A DNA stretch of 30,532 bases from Sulfuricurvum sp. (GTDB lineage Bacteria > Campylobacterota > Campylobacteria > Campylobacterales > Sulfurimonadaceae): the NCBI GenBank assembly GCA_014764075.1, contig JACXUE010000003.1:1-30532 (forward strand). Reading direction: 5' to 3'. The notes under the pieces are model-generated. The model ran no database searches. It worked only from the letters and a program-made list of their open reading frames with translations, and was not told the origin of the DNA. The position numbers were made by a program, and so were the translations under genes. Position 1 is the first letter of the stretch, and each line of letters opens with the position of its first letter. Shown here one piece after another: positions 23,975 to 30,532 of the stretch.

Positions 23975-24613
23975 ATGCTTGATCTAACCCACATGCGACG
24001 AAACTACTCGCTCTTTGAACTCGATGAGTCTTCCGTTGATACGGATCCGATGAAGCAGTTCGAGAAATGGTTCAAGGAGGTTTTGGAGTGTCAGACAAAA
24101 GAGCCCAACGCTATGCTCCTAGCTACCTGCGGTGCCGATCATATCCCCTCCATCAGAGCTGTATTGCTCAAACTATTTGATGAGCGCGGATTCGTTTTTT
24201 TTACCAATTACAACAGTGACAAAGCGGACGATATTGCCCAAAATCCCAATGTCGCTCTCGAATTTTTATGGCTCGACTTGGAGCGACAAGTCAAAATCAT
24301 AGGATATGCCGAGAAAATCTCCAAGACCGAGTCTCTTAAATACTTTCTAACCCGCTCACGTGAGAGCCGACTAGGGGCATGGGTGAGCGATCAAAGCCAC
24401 GTTCTTAGTTCACGTCAAGCATTGATGATGCAGATTGAGAAAATAAAAACCAAATTCGGCAACGGCGAAATCCCTCTACCCGATTTTTGGGGTGGATATC
24501 GTGTCATCCCTATAAAAATCGAGTTTTGGCAGGGGCGTCAAGACCGTTTGCACGATCGGATCGTCTATACCAAAGAGGATGGCGAGTGGCGTATTAGCCG
24601 TTTGGCACCCTAA
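23975..24613 (+). CDS. pdxH: Pyridoxamine 5'-phosphate oxidase
   Basis: PdxH uses FMN to oxidise PNP/PMP to PLP. The 212-residue protein shows PNAMLLATCGADHIPSIRAVLLK, GFVFFTNYNSDKADDI, the LERQVKIIGYAEK segment and the C-terminal substrate-binding FWQGRQDRLHDRI with WRISRLAP, all diagnostic. ATG at 23975 follows AAGGAG (23961-23966) by 8 bases. It ends the GPx, flavin-reductase, pdxH run. A 146-bp gap follows that holds a small GATCG-TTTT-CGATC hairpin and a TAGAAT box before the next gene. Confidence 0.95.
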   Translation: MLDLTHMRRNYSLFELDESSVDTDPMKQFEKWFKEVLECQTKEPNAMLLATCGADHIPSIRAVLLKLFDERGFVFFTNYNSDKADDIAQNPNVALEFLWLDLERQVKIIGYAEKISKTESLKYFLTRSRESRLGAWVSDQSHVLSSRQALMMQIEKIKTKFGNGEIPLPDFWGGYRVIPIKIEFWQGRQDRLHDRIVYTKEDGEWRISRLAP

Positions 24614-24759
24614 AAATATAACTTGCGGCATTGCAAATCGCCACAGGGTTAGCAACTGTTTTGTAGGAGTGCCGCCCTTTGATGCAAGCAGGACCAAAAA
24701 AAGGATCAACCACCATAATCGCACTACTAACGGATCGTTTTCGATCGTAGAATACGATT

Positions 24760-25269
24760 ATGAAAGTACATACTCTACGCTACAGTTGTATCCTTAACGC
24801 CGATATCGAAAGAGTATTTGCTTTTCATACCGATACACGCAATCTCCCTCTCATTACCCCTCCGTGGGTAGGTGTCGATATTATAAAGATGGAGCTTCCT
24901 CTTAGAGAGAAAAGCACCGTCGTACTCGACATCAAACGCTTCGGAATTACCACAAGATGGGTGATGGAGATTGCCGTGCTTGAATCCCCTTCGATCATTA
25001 CCGATGTAATGATCGAAGGTCCTTTCGCTCAGTTCATACACGAACGCCATTTTGTCTCTCTTGAAAACAACGAAACCTTAATGCGAGAGAATATTTCTGT
25101 TTCACTGCCGTTGGGATGGTTGGGGGATCTATTCTATTCATGGATCAAAAAAGATATGGATAAGATGTTTGAATTCAGACATATTGCAACGCAGCGCTAT
25201 TTTTTAAAAAATAGCACTTTGCCATATTTTACAAAAAGCTCTTATCCAAATGCTATGATTCGGCCATGA
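24760..25269 (+). CDS. SRPBCC (START-like ligand-binding) protein
   Basis: The 169-residue protein has the pattern of the SRPBCC/polyketide-cyclase superfamily: a first strand followed by IERVFAFHTDTRNLPLITPPW, a middle antiparallel region and the closing LGWLGDLFYSWIKKDMDKMFEFRHIATQRY helix. Such domains bind hydrophobic ligands; no catalytic residues can be assigned. Its stop overlaps the radical-SAM gene start by 4 bases (ATGA), an intimate linkage that suggests a shared transcript. A TAGAAT -10-like box lies about 12 bases before the ATG. Confidence 0.75.
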   Translation: MKVHTLRYSCILNADIERVFAFHTDTRNLPLITPPWVGVDIIKMELPLREKSTVVLDIKRFGITTRWVMEIAVLESPSIITDVMIEGPFAQFIHERHFVSLENNETLMRENISVSLPLGWLGDLFYSWIKKDMDKMFEFRHIATQRYFLKNSTLPYFTKSSYPNAMIRP

Positions 25270-26504
25270 CCATCGACGAAAAACTCACCATCCTCACCGA
25301 CTCCGCGAAATACGACGTATCGTGTTCCTCATCTGGGTCGGTCCGTACCCTCGATTTCGGCGGTGTCGGGAGTGTCGCAAACGGAGGGATCTGTCACGCC
25401 TACTCTGCCGACGGACGGTGTATTTCGCTCCTGAAAATCCTCTTTACTAACTACTGTATCTACGACTGCGCCTACTGCGTCAACCGCATCGGCAACGACA
25501 TACGACGCGCGGCGTTCACTCCCGAAGAGGTGGCAGGGCTGACGATCAATTTTTACCGCCGCAACATGATCGAGGGGCTATTCCTCAGCTCGGGTATCAT
25601 CAGCAGCGAAGATCACACGATGCGCCTCATCCTCAAAACTCTCCGACTTTTGCGCCACACCTACCGATTCAACGGCTACATCCACGTCAAACTCATCCCC
25701 GGAGCCTCAGAAGATCTCATCATCGAAACCTTGACCCTCGCTGATCGGGTCAGCTCCAACATCGAACTTCCCAGTTCTCAGTCTCTAGCCCTCCTCGCCC
25801 CCGACAAAACACGAGAAAAAGTGCTTCAGCCCCTCACGATGGCTAAAAACTACTCTCTGGAGCACCAAAAACACCCCATCGGGATGTCGACGCAGCTCAT
25901 CATCGGTGCTACCCCCGAATCCGATCTCGAAATCCTCCGCCTCAGCACCTCGCTCTATAAAAAAACGATGCTAAAGAGGGTCTACTACTCCGCCTACATC
26001 CCGATCAACAACGTCAAAAATCTCCCCTCATTGGGTACTCCTCCCCCTCTGCTGCGGGAACATCGCCTCTATCAGGCCGACTGGCTCATCCGATTTTACG
26101 GCTTCGGGTATAACGAGATCGTCGATGAAGCCGCCCCCAACCTCGATGAGCGGTTCGATCCCAAACTCTCATGGGCACTCCGCAATCTCCACCTCTTTCC
26201 GATCGAGATCAACACCGCCGATCGCGAAACCCTCCTTCGGATTCCGGGATTGGGGGTGAGAGGGGTGGATAAAATCCTCAAAGCGCGCCGTTTTCGTCCC
26301 CTCAATGTTTATGATTTGGAGACAATGAAAATCTCCCTCAAACGGCTCCGATATTTCGTCACGGTGGGGGGAAAACTCCTCATCGACCGGAGTATGGATT
26401 ATCAGCAAATCCAGACGGAGCTCTTATCTCTCCCCAAACCTCCCCCCTCAGCTCAACCGACCTTGTTTGAGTATTTTTATCCTACCGTGATGGGGGAGCT
26501 ATGA
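25266..26504 (+). CDS. Radical-SAM protein with helix-hairpin-helix tail (putative DNA modification/repair)
   Basis: The 412-residue protein carries the radical-SAM cluster motif Cys64-x3-Cys68-x2-Cys71 in NYCIYDCAYC, additional conserved-looking cysteines at 20, 43 and 52, and a TIM-barrel core. The C-terminal helix-hairpin-helix (about residues 316-348, ADRETLLRIPGLGVRGVDKIL) binds DNA backbone in other proteins. It matches the described but uncharacterised family called putative DNA modification/repair radical SAM protein (TIGR03916). Families of this kind are usually paired with the DUF4130 gene, which follows here with a 4-base overlap. The reaction and substrate are not known. ATG at 25266 overlaps the SRPBCC stop. 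Confidence 0.9.
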   Translation: MTIDEKLTILTDSAKYDVSCSSSGSVRTLDFGGVGSVANGGICHAYSADGRCISLLKILFTNYCIYDCAYCVNRIGNDIRRAAFTPEEVAGLTINFYRRNMIEGLFLSSGIISSEDHTMRLILKTLRLLRHTYRFNGYIHVKLIPGASEDLIIETLTLADRVSSNIELPSSQSLALLAPDKTREKVLQPLTMAKNYSLEHQKHPIGMSTQLIIGATPESDLEILRLSTSLYKKTMLKRVYYSAYIPINNVKNLPSLGTPPPLLREHRLYQADWLIRFYGFGYNEIVDEAAPNLDERFDPKLSWALRNLHLFPIEINTADRETLLRIPGLGVRGVDKILKARRFRPLNVYDLETMKISLKRLRYFVTVGGKLLIDRSMDYQQIQTELLSLPKPPPSAQPTLFEYFYPTVMGEL

Positions 26505-27241
26505 TCCTCTGGTGCTATGATGGGACGTTCGAGGGGTTTTTGAGCCTCGTACATGAGAGCTACATCCACAAAACGATCCCCGATCGGATCACTGCCGATG
26601 AAATCACCCCGAATCTCCTTGATGAACGGCAATGGATCGAGACCGACGATGCGATCGCCCGACGCGTTGCCGCTTCGCTGAACGAGCGATTTTCCAAAGA
26701 GACGCTGCAGCGGATCAAACACACCTTTTTATGCGACGATTCGACCCCAGAGCGCGATCTGCTCCTCTATATCCGGCTGGGGTTCAAATCGCCCCGTGCT
26801 CTGGAGGATTTCGCCCACCCCATCGTCTACGCCATCCACGGTTATGAGCGGCGTCTCCTCTCGACCCTGCACAAGATGAACGCCTATCTACGGTTTGAAG
26901 AGTTGGAGGACAAAACCCTCTACGCGCGCATAGCCCCTCCGCGTAACGTACTGCCGCTGATGGGGGGACATTTTCGTACACGACTGCGCGGGGAGAATTT
27001 CATCATCCACGATACGGCACGTTCCATCGCACTACTGCACCGTGAGGGGGAGAGTTCTTTCGTGAGGATAGAGAGTTTTGAGACCCCTACTCTCAGTGTA
27101 GAGGAAGGATCATTTCGCCGTCTGTGGAAAACCTTTTTCGATTCGGTAGCAATCAGATCGCGCCTCAATCCTACGCTACAACGCTCCCACGTCCCCCTCA
27201 AATATCGCACCTATATGTCTGAATTTTGGGACAACGGATAA
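26501..27241 (+). CDS. DUF4130 partner of the radical-SAM DNA protein
   Basis: The 246-residue protein opens with ILWCYDGTFEGFLSLVHESY. A helical region and the conserved RIAPPRNVLPLMGGHFRTRL stretch follow, then SFRRLWKTFFDSVAIRSRLNPTLQRSHVPLKYRTYMSEF at the end. This is the family known as the SAM-associated probable DNA metabolism protein (TIGR03915/DUF4130). It overlaps the radical-SAM gene by ATGA. In other genomes it is sometimes joined to a uracil-DNA glycosylase domain; no such domain is visible here. Confidence 0.88.
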   Translation: MILWCYDGTFEGFLSLVHESYIHKTIPDRITADEITPNLLDERQWIETDDAIARRVAASLNERFSKETLQRIKHTFLCDDSTPERDLLLYIRLGFKSPRALEDFAHPIVYAIHGYERRLLSTLHKMNAYLRFEELEDKTLYARIAPPRNVLPLMGGHFRTRLRGENFIIHDTARSIALLHREGESSFVRIESFETPTLSVEEGSFRRLWKTFFDSVAIRSRLNPTLQRSHVPLKYRTYMSEFWDNG

Positions 27242-27306
27242 ATCATTTTGAACCGATATGCGGTATTATTGCATTTGATTCCATCCCTTTTCCGAGGACC
27301 ATTCCG

Positions 27307-27981
27307 ATGGCGCACGAGACCCTCTCCGAGCATCAACTCATCACCGATACCTCACCCGCTCTTAGTTTGCCCAATCTACTCACCCAGAAAAAAACAATCC
27401 TCTTTCAAGCAGGCGATTGCCCCTTTGAGAGTGAGGATACGCTCCGCCATTTCTATTTCATCATGCGTGGAAAAATCAAAATTTCCCAACTCAATCTGGA
27501 AACGCTCAAAGAGCAGACCATCCATCTCCTCACGCGGGGAGATATGTTCGACGTCATCACCCTCCTAGATGGCAATAATCACGAATACATCGCGACCACC
27601 CTCGAAGAGACCGAGGTGATACAAGTCCCTATCCACCATATCCGTAATCTGATAGAGACCAATCCCGCTTTCAACCGCTATTTTTTTCCCTATCTGGGAA
27701 AACAGATGCGACAGATGGAAGATCTTGCCGTCGATCTCTCCCTCTACGACGTCTATCACCGCCTCCTTAGACTATTTGCCCGAAACGTTGATAGAGAGGA
27801 TGAAAATTCACTTGCGCTGATCAACGACCTCTCGCACGAAGAACTCGCCGCGTTGGTCGGAAGTGTTCGCAAAGTGGTCAACCGCAATCTCCAACAACTC
27901 AAATACGAAGGGGTCATCGACATCTCCCGCAAACAGATCATCCTCACCGATTTGGAAAAAATTCTCAATCAATTAGGGTAA
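27307..27981 (+). CDS. Crp/Fnr-family transcription regulator
   Basis: The 224-residue protein has a cyclic-nucleotide-binding-type beta-roll (about 25-125) with FYFIMRGKIKIS and TRGDMFDV. A long dimerisation helix (125-155) and a winged helix-turn-helix (175-210, LSHEELAALVGSVRKVVNRNLQQLKYEGVI) follow. No CxxC cluster of Fnr is present (a single Cys38), so it is not an obvious oxygen sensor; the ligand is unknown. ATG at 27307 is preferred as it follows GAGGA by 9 bases; an earlier in-frame start at 27226 would overlap the DUF4130 gene. It lies 65 bases after the repair-type cassette and 92 before hsp20. Confidence 0.9.
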   Translation: MAHETLSEHQLITDTSPALSLPNLLTQKKTILFQAGDCPFESEDTLRHFYFIMRGKIKISQLNLETLKEQTIHLLTRGDMFDVITLLDGNNHEYIATTLEETEVIQVPIHHIRNLIETNPAFNRYFFPYLGKQMRQMEDLAVDLSLYDVYHRLLRLFARNVDREDENSLALINDLSHEELAALVGSVRKVVNRNLQQLKYEGVIDISRKQIILTDLEKILNQLG

Positions 27982-27997
27982 ATTTTCACAGTGTGCT

Positions 27998-28037
27998 ACT
28001 TAAGTGGCAGACAAACATAAGTGTAATCGACTAAACT
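27998..28037 (+). promoter_or_regulatory. hsp20 control region: palindrome and -10 box
   Basis: An 8-bp palindrome ACTTAAGT (27998-28005) lies ahead of TAAACT (28032-28037), a candidate -10 box, and AAGGAG (28062-28067) is the hsp20 ribosome-binding site. It does not match a CIRCE element or the HspR box. The palindrome could serve the Crp/Fnr-type regulator upstream, but this is a guess. Confidence 0.3.
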
Positions 28038-28073
28038 TTCAGTGTAAAACCTATTTTTACTAAGGAGTTAATC

Positions 28074-28496
28074 ATGTTGCTTACACCTTACTATCCGTTT
28101 AAAGAGATTCGTGAAATCGAAAACCGCCTCTTCGGCAATCGCTCTGCCGCCTCCGAAGAGAACGTATCGACCTTTACCCCCAGCGTCAACACCCGCGAGG
28201 GGGAGTTTGCCTATCATGTAGATGTCGACTTGCCGGGGGTCAAAAAAGAGGATATCAAAGTTGATCTCAAAGAAAACACCCTCACCATCAGCGGTGAGCG
28301 CCACACCAAAGAGGAGGTAAAACAAGAAGATTATTACCGGATCGAAACCCGTTTCGGAAAATTCTCACGCTCGTTTACCCTCCCCGACGATGCCGATATC
28401 GAAAACATCGATGCCAGCAGCGATAATGGGGTATTAGAGGTGGTGATCCCCAAACTTGCCAAAGCCAAAGGGATCAAATCGATCGCCGTTAAATAA
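28074..28496 (+). CDS. Small heat shock protein (Hsp20 / alpha-crystallin family)
   Basis: The 140-residue protein has the alpha-crystallin core (about 36-130): FAYHVDVDLPGVKKEDIKVDL, LTISGERH, then DNGVLEVVIPK, with a short N-terminal arm that drives oligomer formation and a KSIAVK tail. Such chaperones hold unfolding proteins in the cytoplasm during stress. ATG at 28074 lies 6 bases behind AAGGAG. It is followed by the HtrA-like protease, a plausible protein-quality pair. Confidence 0.94.
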   Translation: MLLTPYYPFKEIREIENRLFGNRSAASEENVSTFTPSVNTREGEFAYHVDVDLPGVKKEDIKVDLKENTLTISGERHTKEEVKQEDYYRIETRFGKFSRSFTLPDDADIENIDASSDNGVLEVVIPKLAKAKGIKSIAVK

Positions 28497-28515
28497 TCCT
28501 AAAACCTTTTAAGGC

Positions 28516-28550
28516 TATACTATCCGTAGCCGATTTCCACACGGAGGGAG
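28516..28550 (+). promoter_or_regulatory. Promoter -10 and ribosome-binding site of the protease gene
   Basis: TATACT (28516-28521) lies about 33 bases ahead of the ATG at 28554, and GGAGGGAG (28543-28550) is a strong ribosome-binding site. The -10 box is flanked by a 5-bp inverted repeat GGCTA/TAGCC. Confidence 0.45.
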
Positions 28551-28553
28551 AGG

Positions 28554-29366
28554 ATGGAGTCTCGACTATCGGGTCGCTTTTTAGGGTTTCTTATCGCTGT
28601 CGCATCGATGATCGTCGCATGGGAACTCTTTCAAACGGTTCGTGAGTATTTCATCCCCCCCGAACCCCGCCTCATCGCCCAGCGTCCTTCCCTCTCCAGC
28701 TACGAAAACCAAACCATCCGAATTTTTGAAACGAACAAAAATTCGGTCGTCTACATCTCCACCGCCCAATCGGTGGTTGATGTTTGGACACGCAATGTCT
28801 ACAATATCCCGCGAGGGACGGGATCGGGATTCGTGTGGGACGAAACGGGGCATATCGTCACCAACTACCATGTCATCTCCAAAGCCAACTCCGCCAACAT
28901 TCGTCTCAGTGACGGGCGCGATTATCCTGCCTCTTTGGTGGGCGCCGCCCCCGAATTAGATTTGGCAGTGCTCAAAATCGACGTCACCTTTAAACCGCCC
29001 CGCCCGATTGCACTCGGAACGAGTCATGATCTCAAAGTGGGGCAAAACGTCTACGCCATCGGCAATCCGTTCGGATTAGACTGGACCCTCACTACTGGGA
29101 TCGTCTCTGCGCTCGATCGCAGTATCGGCGATCGAAACTCGGCGATCCACCACCTCATCCAAACCGATGCCGCTATCAATCCGGGCAATTCGGGTGGGCC
29201 GCTGCTTGACAGTGCCGGACGCCTCATCGGGGTCAATACCGCGATTTTCAGCCCCTCTGGCGCCTATGCCGGAGTGGGATTTGCGATCCCCGTCGATATC
29301 GTCAACGAAGTGGTGCCTCAGATCTTAAAAAAGAGCTCCTTGTCTCTTCAGCCAATCTTTATCTAA
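28554..29366 (+). CDS. Membrane-anchored HtrA/DegS-like serine protease, probably truncated (no PDZ)
   Basis: The 270-residue protein has one N-terminal membrane helix (about 9-24) and then a trypsin-like domain with the triad His106 (TNYHVIS), Asp136 (ELDLAVLKI) and Ser213 (GNSGGPL), so the protease domain is intact. Family members normally continue beyond the VVPQLI segment through a proline/glycine-containing turn into a PDZ domain, at about 350-380 residues total. Here the sequence departs after VVPQILKK into an unrelated SSLSLQPIFI and stops. Nine bases further on begins the truncated repeat copy, so the C-terminus was probably lost in a rearrangement. A natural PDZ-less form cannot be excluded. 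Confidence 0.85.
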   Translation: MESRLSGRFLGFLIAVASMIVAWELFQTVREYFIPPEPRLIAQRPSLSSYENQTIRIFETNKNSVVYISTAQSVVDVWTRNVYNIPRGTGSGFVWDETGHIVTNYHVISKANSANIRLSDGRDYPASLVGAAPELDLAVLKIDVTFKPPRPIALGTSHDLKVGQNVYAIGNPFGLDWTLTTGIVSALDRSIGDRNSAIHHLIQTDAAINPGNSGGPLLDSAGRLIGVNTAIFSPSGAYAGVGFAIPVDIVNEVVPQILKKSSLSLQPIFI

Positions 29367-29374
29367 ACTGCTTG

Positions 29375-29437
29375 ATAACTGACCTTACCCACTCGATAAA
29401 ACCGAGGGCGAAAAGGGCAGTTTTCTCCCATATCCGA
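29375..29437. repeat. Truncated inverted copy of the 3174-3272 element
   Basis: Read on the minus strand, these 63 bases equal 3211-3273 except at 29389 (C where G is expected). The copy keeps one terminal arm (TAACTGACCTTACCCACT) and the inner hairpin, but stops at TCCGA where the full copy continues into its other arm. It joins the protease remnant directly to the interior of a PAS-domain gene. The in-frame reading of the following PAS sequence extends back through it without a stop to 29383. Confidence 0.85.
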
Positions 29438-30532
29438 AAGATAGCGGTGAATTTTGGGTCAATCGTCGTTGGGCAGAGATCATCGGATACAAATACACCG
29501 AATTAGAACCCATATCGATCCACACATGGGAAAAACTTCTCCATCCCGAAGACGTTGATATTTCAGAATCGGCAATCCGCTCTCACCTTAAGGGAGAGAC
29601 TTCGCACTATGAGTGCGAAGTACGGATACTCCATAAAAGCGGTGAATGGATTTGGATTCTCGATCGCGGTCAAATTGTCTCACGAACCCCCGATGGAAAG
29701 CCTGAATGGATAAGCGGCTATCATCTCGACATCACCGCTCAAAACCTCTCTCAACTCGCCCTACAAGCAAACCAGACTCTATTACACAACATCATCAATG
29801 AAATGCCCGATGTTTTCGTCCTTAAAGATCAAAACGGCAATTTTCTCCTTTGTAACGACACCGTCGCCAAGCTCTACAAAACGACACCCAAAGAGATGAT
29901 CGGCAAATGCGATGAAGATTTCGGACTCCTAGGGGTATGGGATTGGAATATTGTTACCGAAGAGGTCTATCACAACAACCAATGGTATGCGATACTAGGG
30001 CACAAAGGGGGGGAGATCGACGATTCCATTCAAGCGTTCAGTCAGATGATCCATCCCAAGGATGCCCAGCAGGTGTGGGATCGGATCTAAAAACTTCTCA
30101 GCGGTGAAACCTCCGGTTATTACTCCGAGCATCGGCTTATTTGCAAAAACGGCGAAATCATGTGGGTTCAAGACAGAGGCAAAATCGTCGAATTTTCTTC
30201 CGAGGGGAATCCGCTTCGGATGGTGGGAAGCTACAGCGATATCTCGCGACGCAAAGAGTATGAGCAATCTCTGCACCTCTCAGCCAATGTGTTTACCTAC
30301 GCCAATGAAGCGATCATGATCACCGAACGCGAGTCAGACTATCATTCCAAAGCTTTTTTTGAGAGGATGCAGAAAGATTTGGGCGATTTCGGGTACTGGA
30401 GAGGAGAGATTTGGAACTTCCGAAAGAACGGAACCCTCTTCCCTACAGCCCATACGATTACCGCCGTTAAAATGACAAAGATGAGATCATCTATTATGTT
30501 TTACTCTTCTCCGATATAACGGCTCAAAAAAA
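29438..30532 (+). pseudogene. Multi-PAS sensor protein, headless and decayed (runs off the right edge)
   Basis: From the repeat edge one reading frame encodes the interior of a PAS domain (GEFWVNRRWAEIIGY to SGYHLDITAQ, about 29440-29745) with its first strands missing and no start codon. A second PAS begins at NEMPDVFVLKDQNGNF but is cut after GKCDEDFG and joined in frame to a third PAS (VWDWNIVTEEVYHNNQWY). That domain has a TAA stop at 30088-30090, beyond which homologous sequence continues (SGYYSEHRLICKNGE). A fourth PAS lacks about 30 central residues (ITERE directly followed by SDYHSKAFFE). A one-base loss in the AAAA run at 30469-30472 shifts DKDEIIYYVLLFSDIT into another frame. Such proteins are usually histidine kinases or GGDEF proteins; the output domain is outside the window. 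Confidence 0.85.

Overview
The window looks like a chromosomal segment of a free-living Campylobacterota bacterium (former Epsilonproteobacteria), most likely a sulfur-oxidising relative of Sulfuricurvum or Sulfurimonas. The evidence is gene content and protein style: a CheV chemotaxis protein, a sodium-pump oxaloacetate decarboxylase set beside inorganic pyrophosphatase, a LytS/LytTR pair, many 4-base ATGA gene overlaps, moderate GC and TATAAT/TAAAAT-type promoters. The genus is inference. There are no rRNA or tRNA genes, CRISPR arrays, phage genes or transposase genes.

Layout. 1-2079 (minus): the N-terminal 429 residues of a molybdopterin oxidoreductase, coupled to an upstream HlyD-like periplasmic adaptor. 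2192-3151: cheV, facing away. 3174-3272: a 99-bp element with 18-bp inverted ends. 3270-6725 (minus): oadG-oadA-oadB. 6896-7717: ppa plus a small membrane protein. 7718-8233 (minus): a degenerate nuclease-fold secreted protein. 8492-9251: a lytic-transglycosylase-like protein and a 57-residue membrane peptide. 9337-11657: a DUF523-DUF1722 fusion followed by DNA photolyase. 11817-14921: a FAD oxidoreductase of the phytoene-desaturase type, a LytS-type sensor kinase and a LytTR regulator, all overlapping.

14986-18296 is a compact run of thiD, thiE, a THI5/NMT1-like protein without a signal peptide, a 31-residue membrane peptide and hemH. 18307-20090 (minus) holds an ABC1/UbiB-type kinase behind a short coiled-coil protein. 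20246-22177 holds a small protein, an EAL phosphodiesterase and a lipocalin lipoprotein. 22432-24613 holds a small unknown protein, glutathione peroxidase, a flavin-reductase-like protein and pdxH. 24760-27241 is a three-gene overlapping cassette: an SRPBCC protein, a radical-SAM protein with a helix-hairpin-helix tail, and its DUF4130 partner. It is followed by a Crp/Fnr regulator, an Hsp20 chaperone and a membrane-anchored trypsin-like protease that lacks a PDZ domain.

The right end is damaged. A 63-bp truncated inverted copy of the 3174-3272 element (62/63 identical) sits between the PDZ-less protease and a headless multi-PAS pseudogene with a stop codon, internal deletions and a frameshift. 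This is the clearest non-genic signal in the window; it could be a rearrangement scar or an assembly join.

The best candidates for poorly described biology are the radical-SAM/DUF4130/SRPBCC cassette, the cytosolic THI5-like protein in the thiamin operon, the two-copy palindromic element, and the coupling of a carotenoid-type oxidoreductase to a two-component system. No wholly new system can be proved from this sequence alone.
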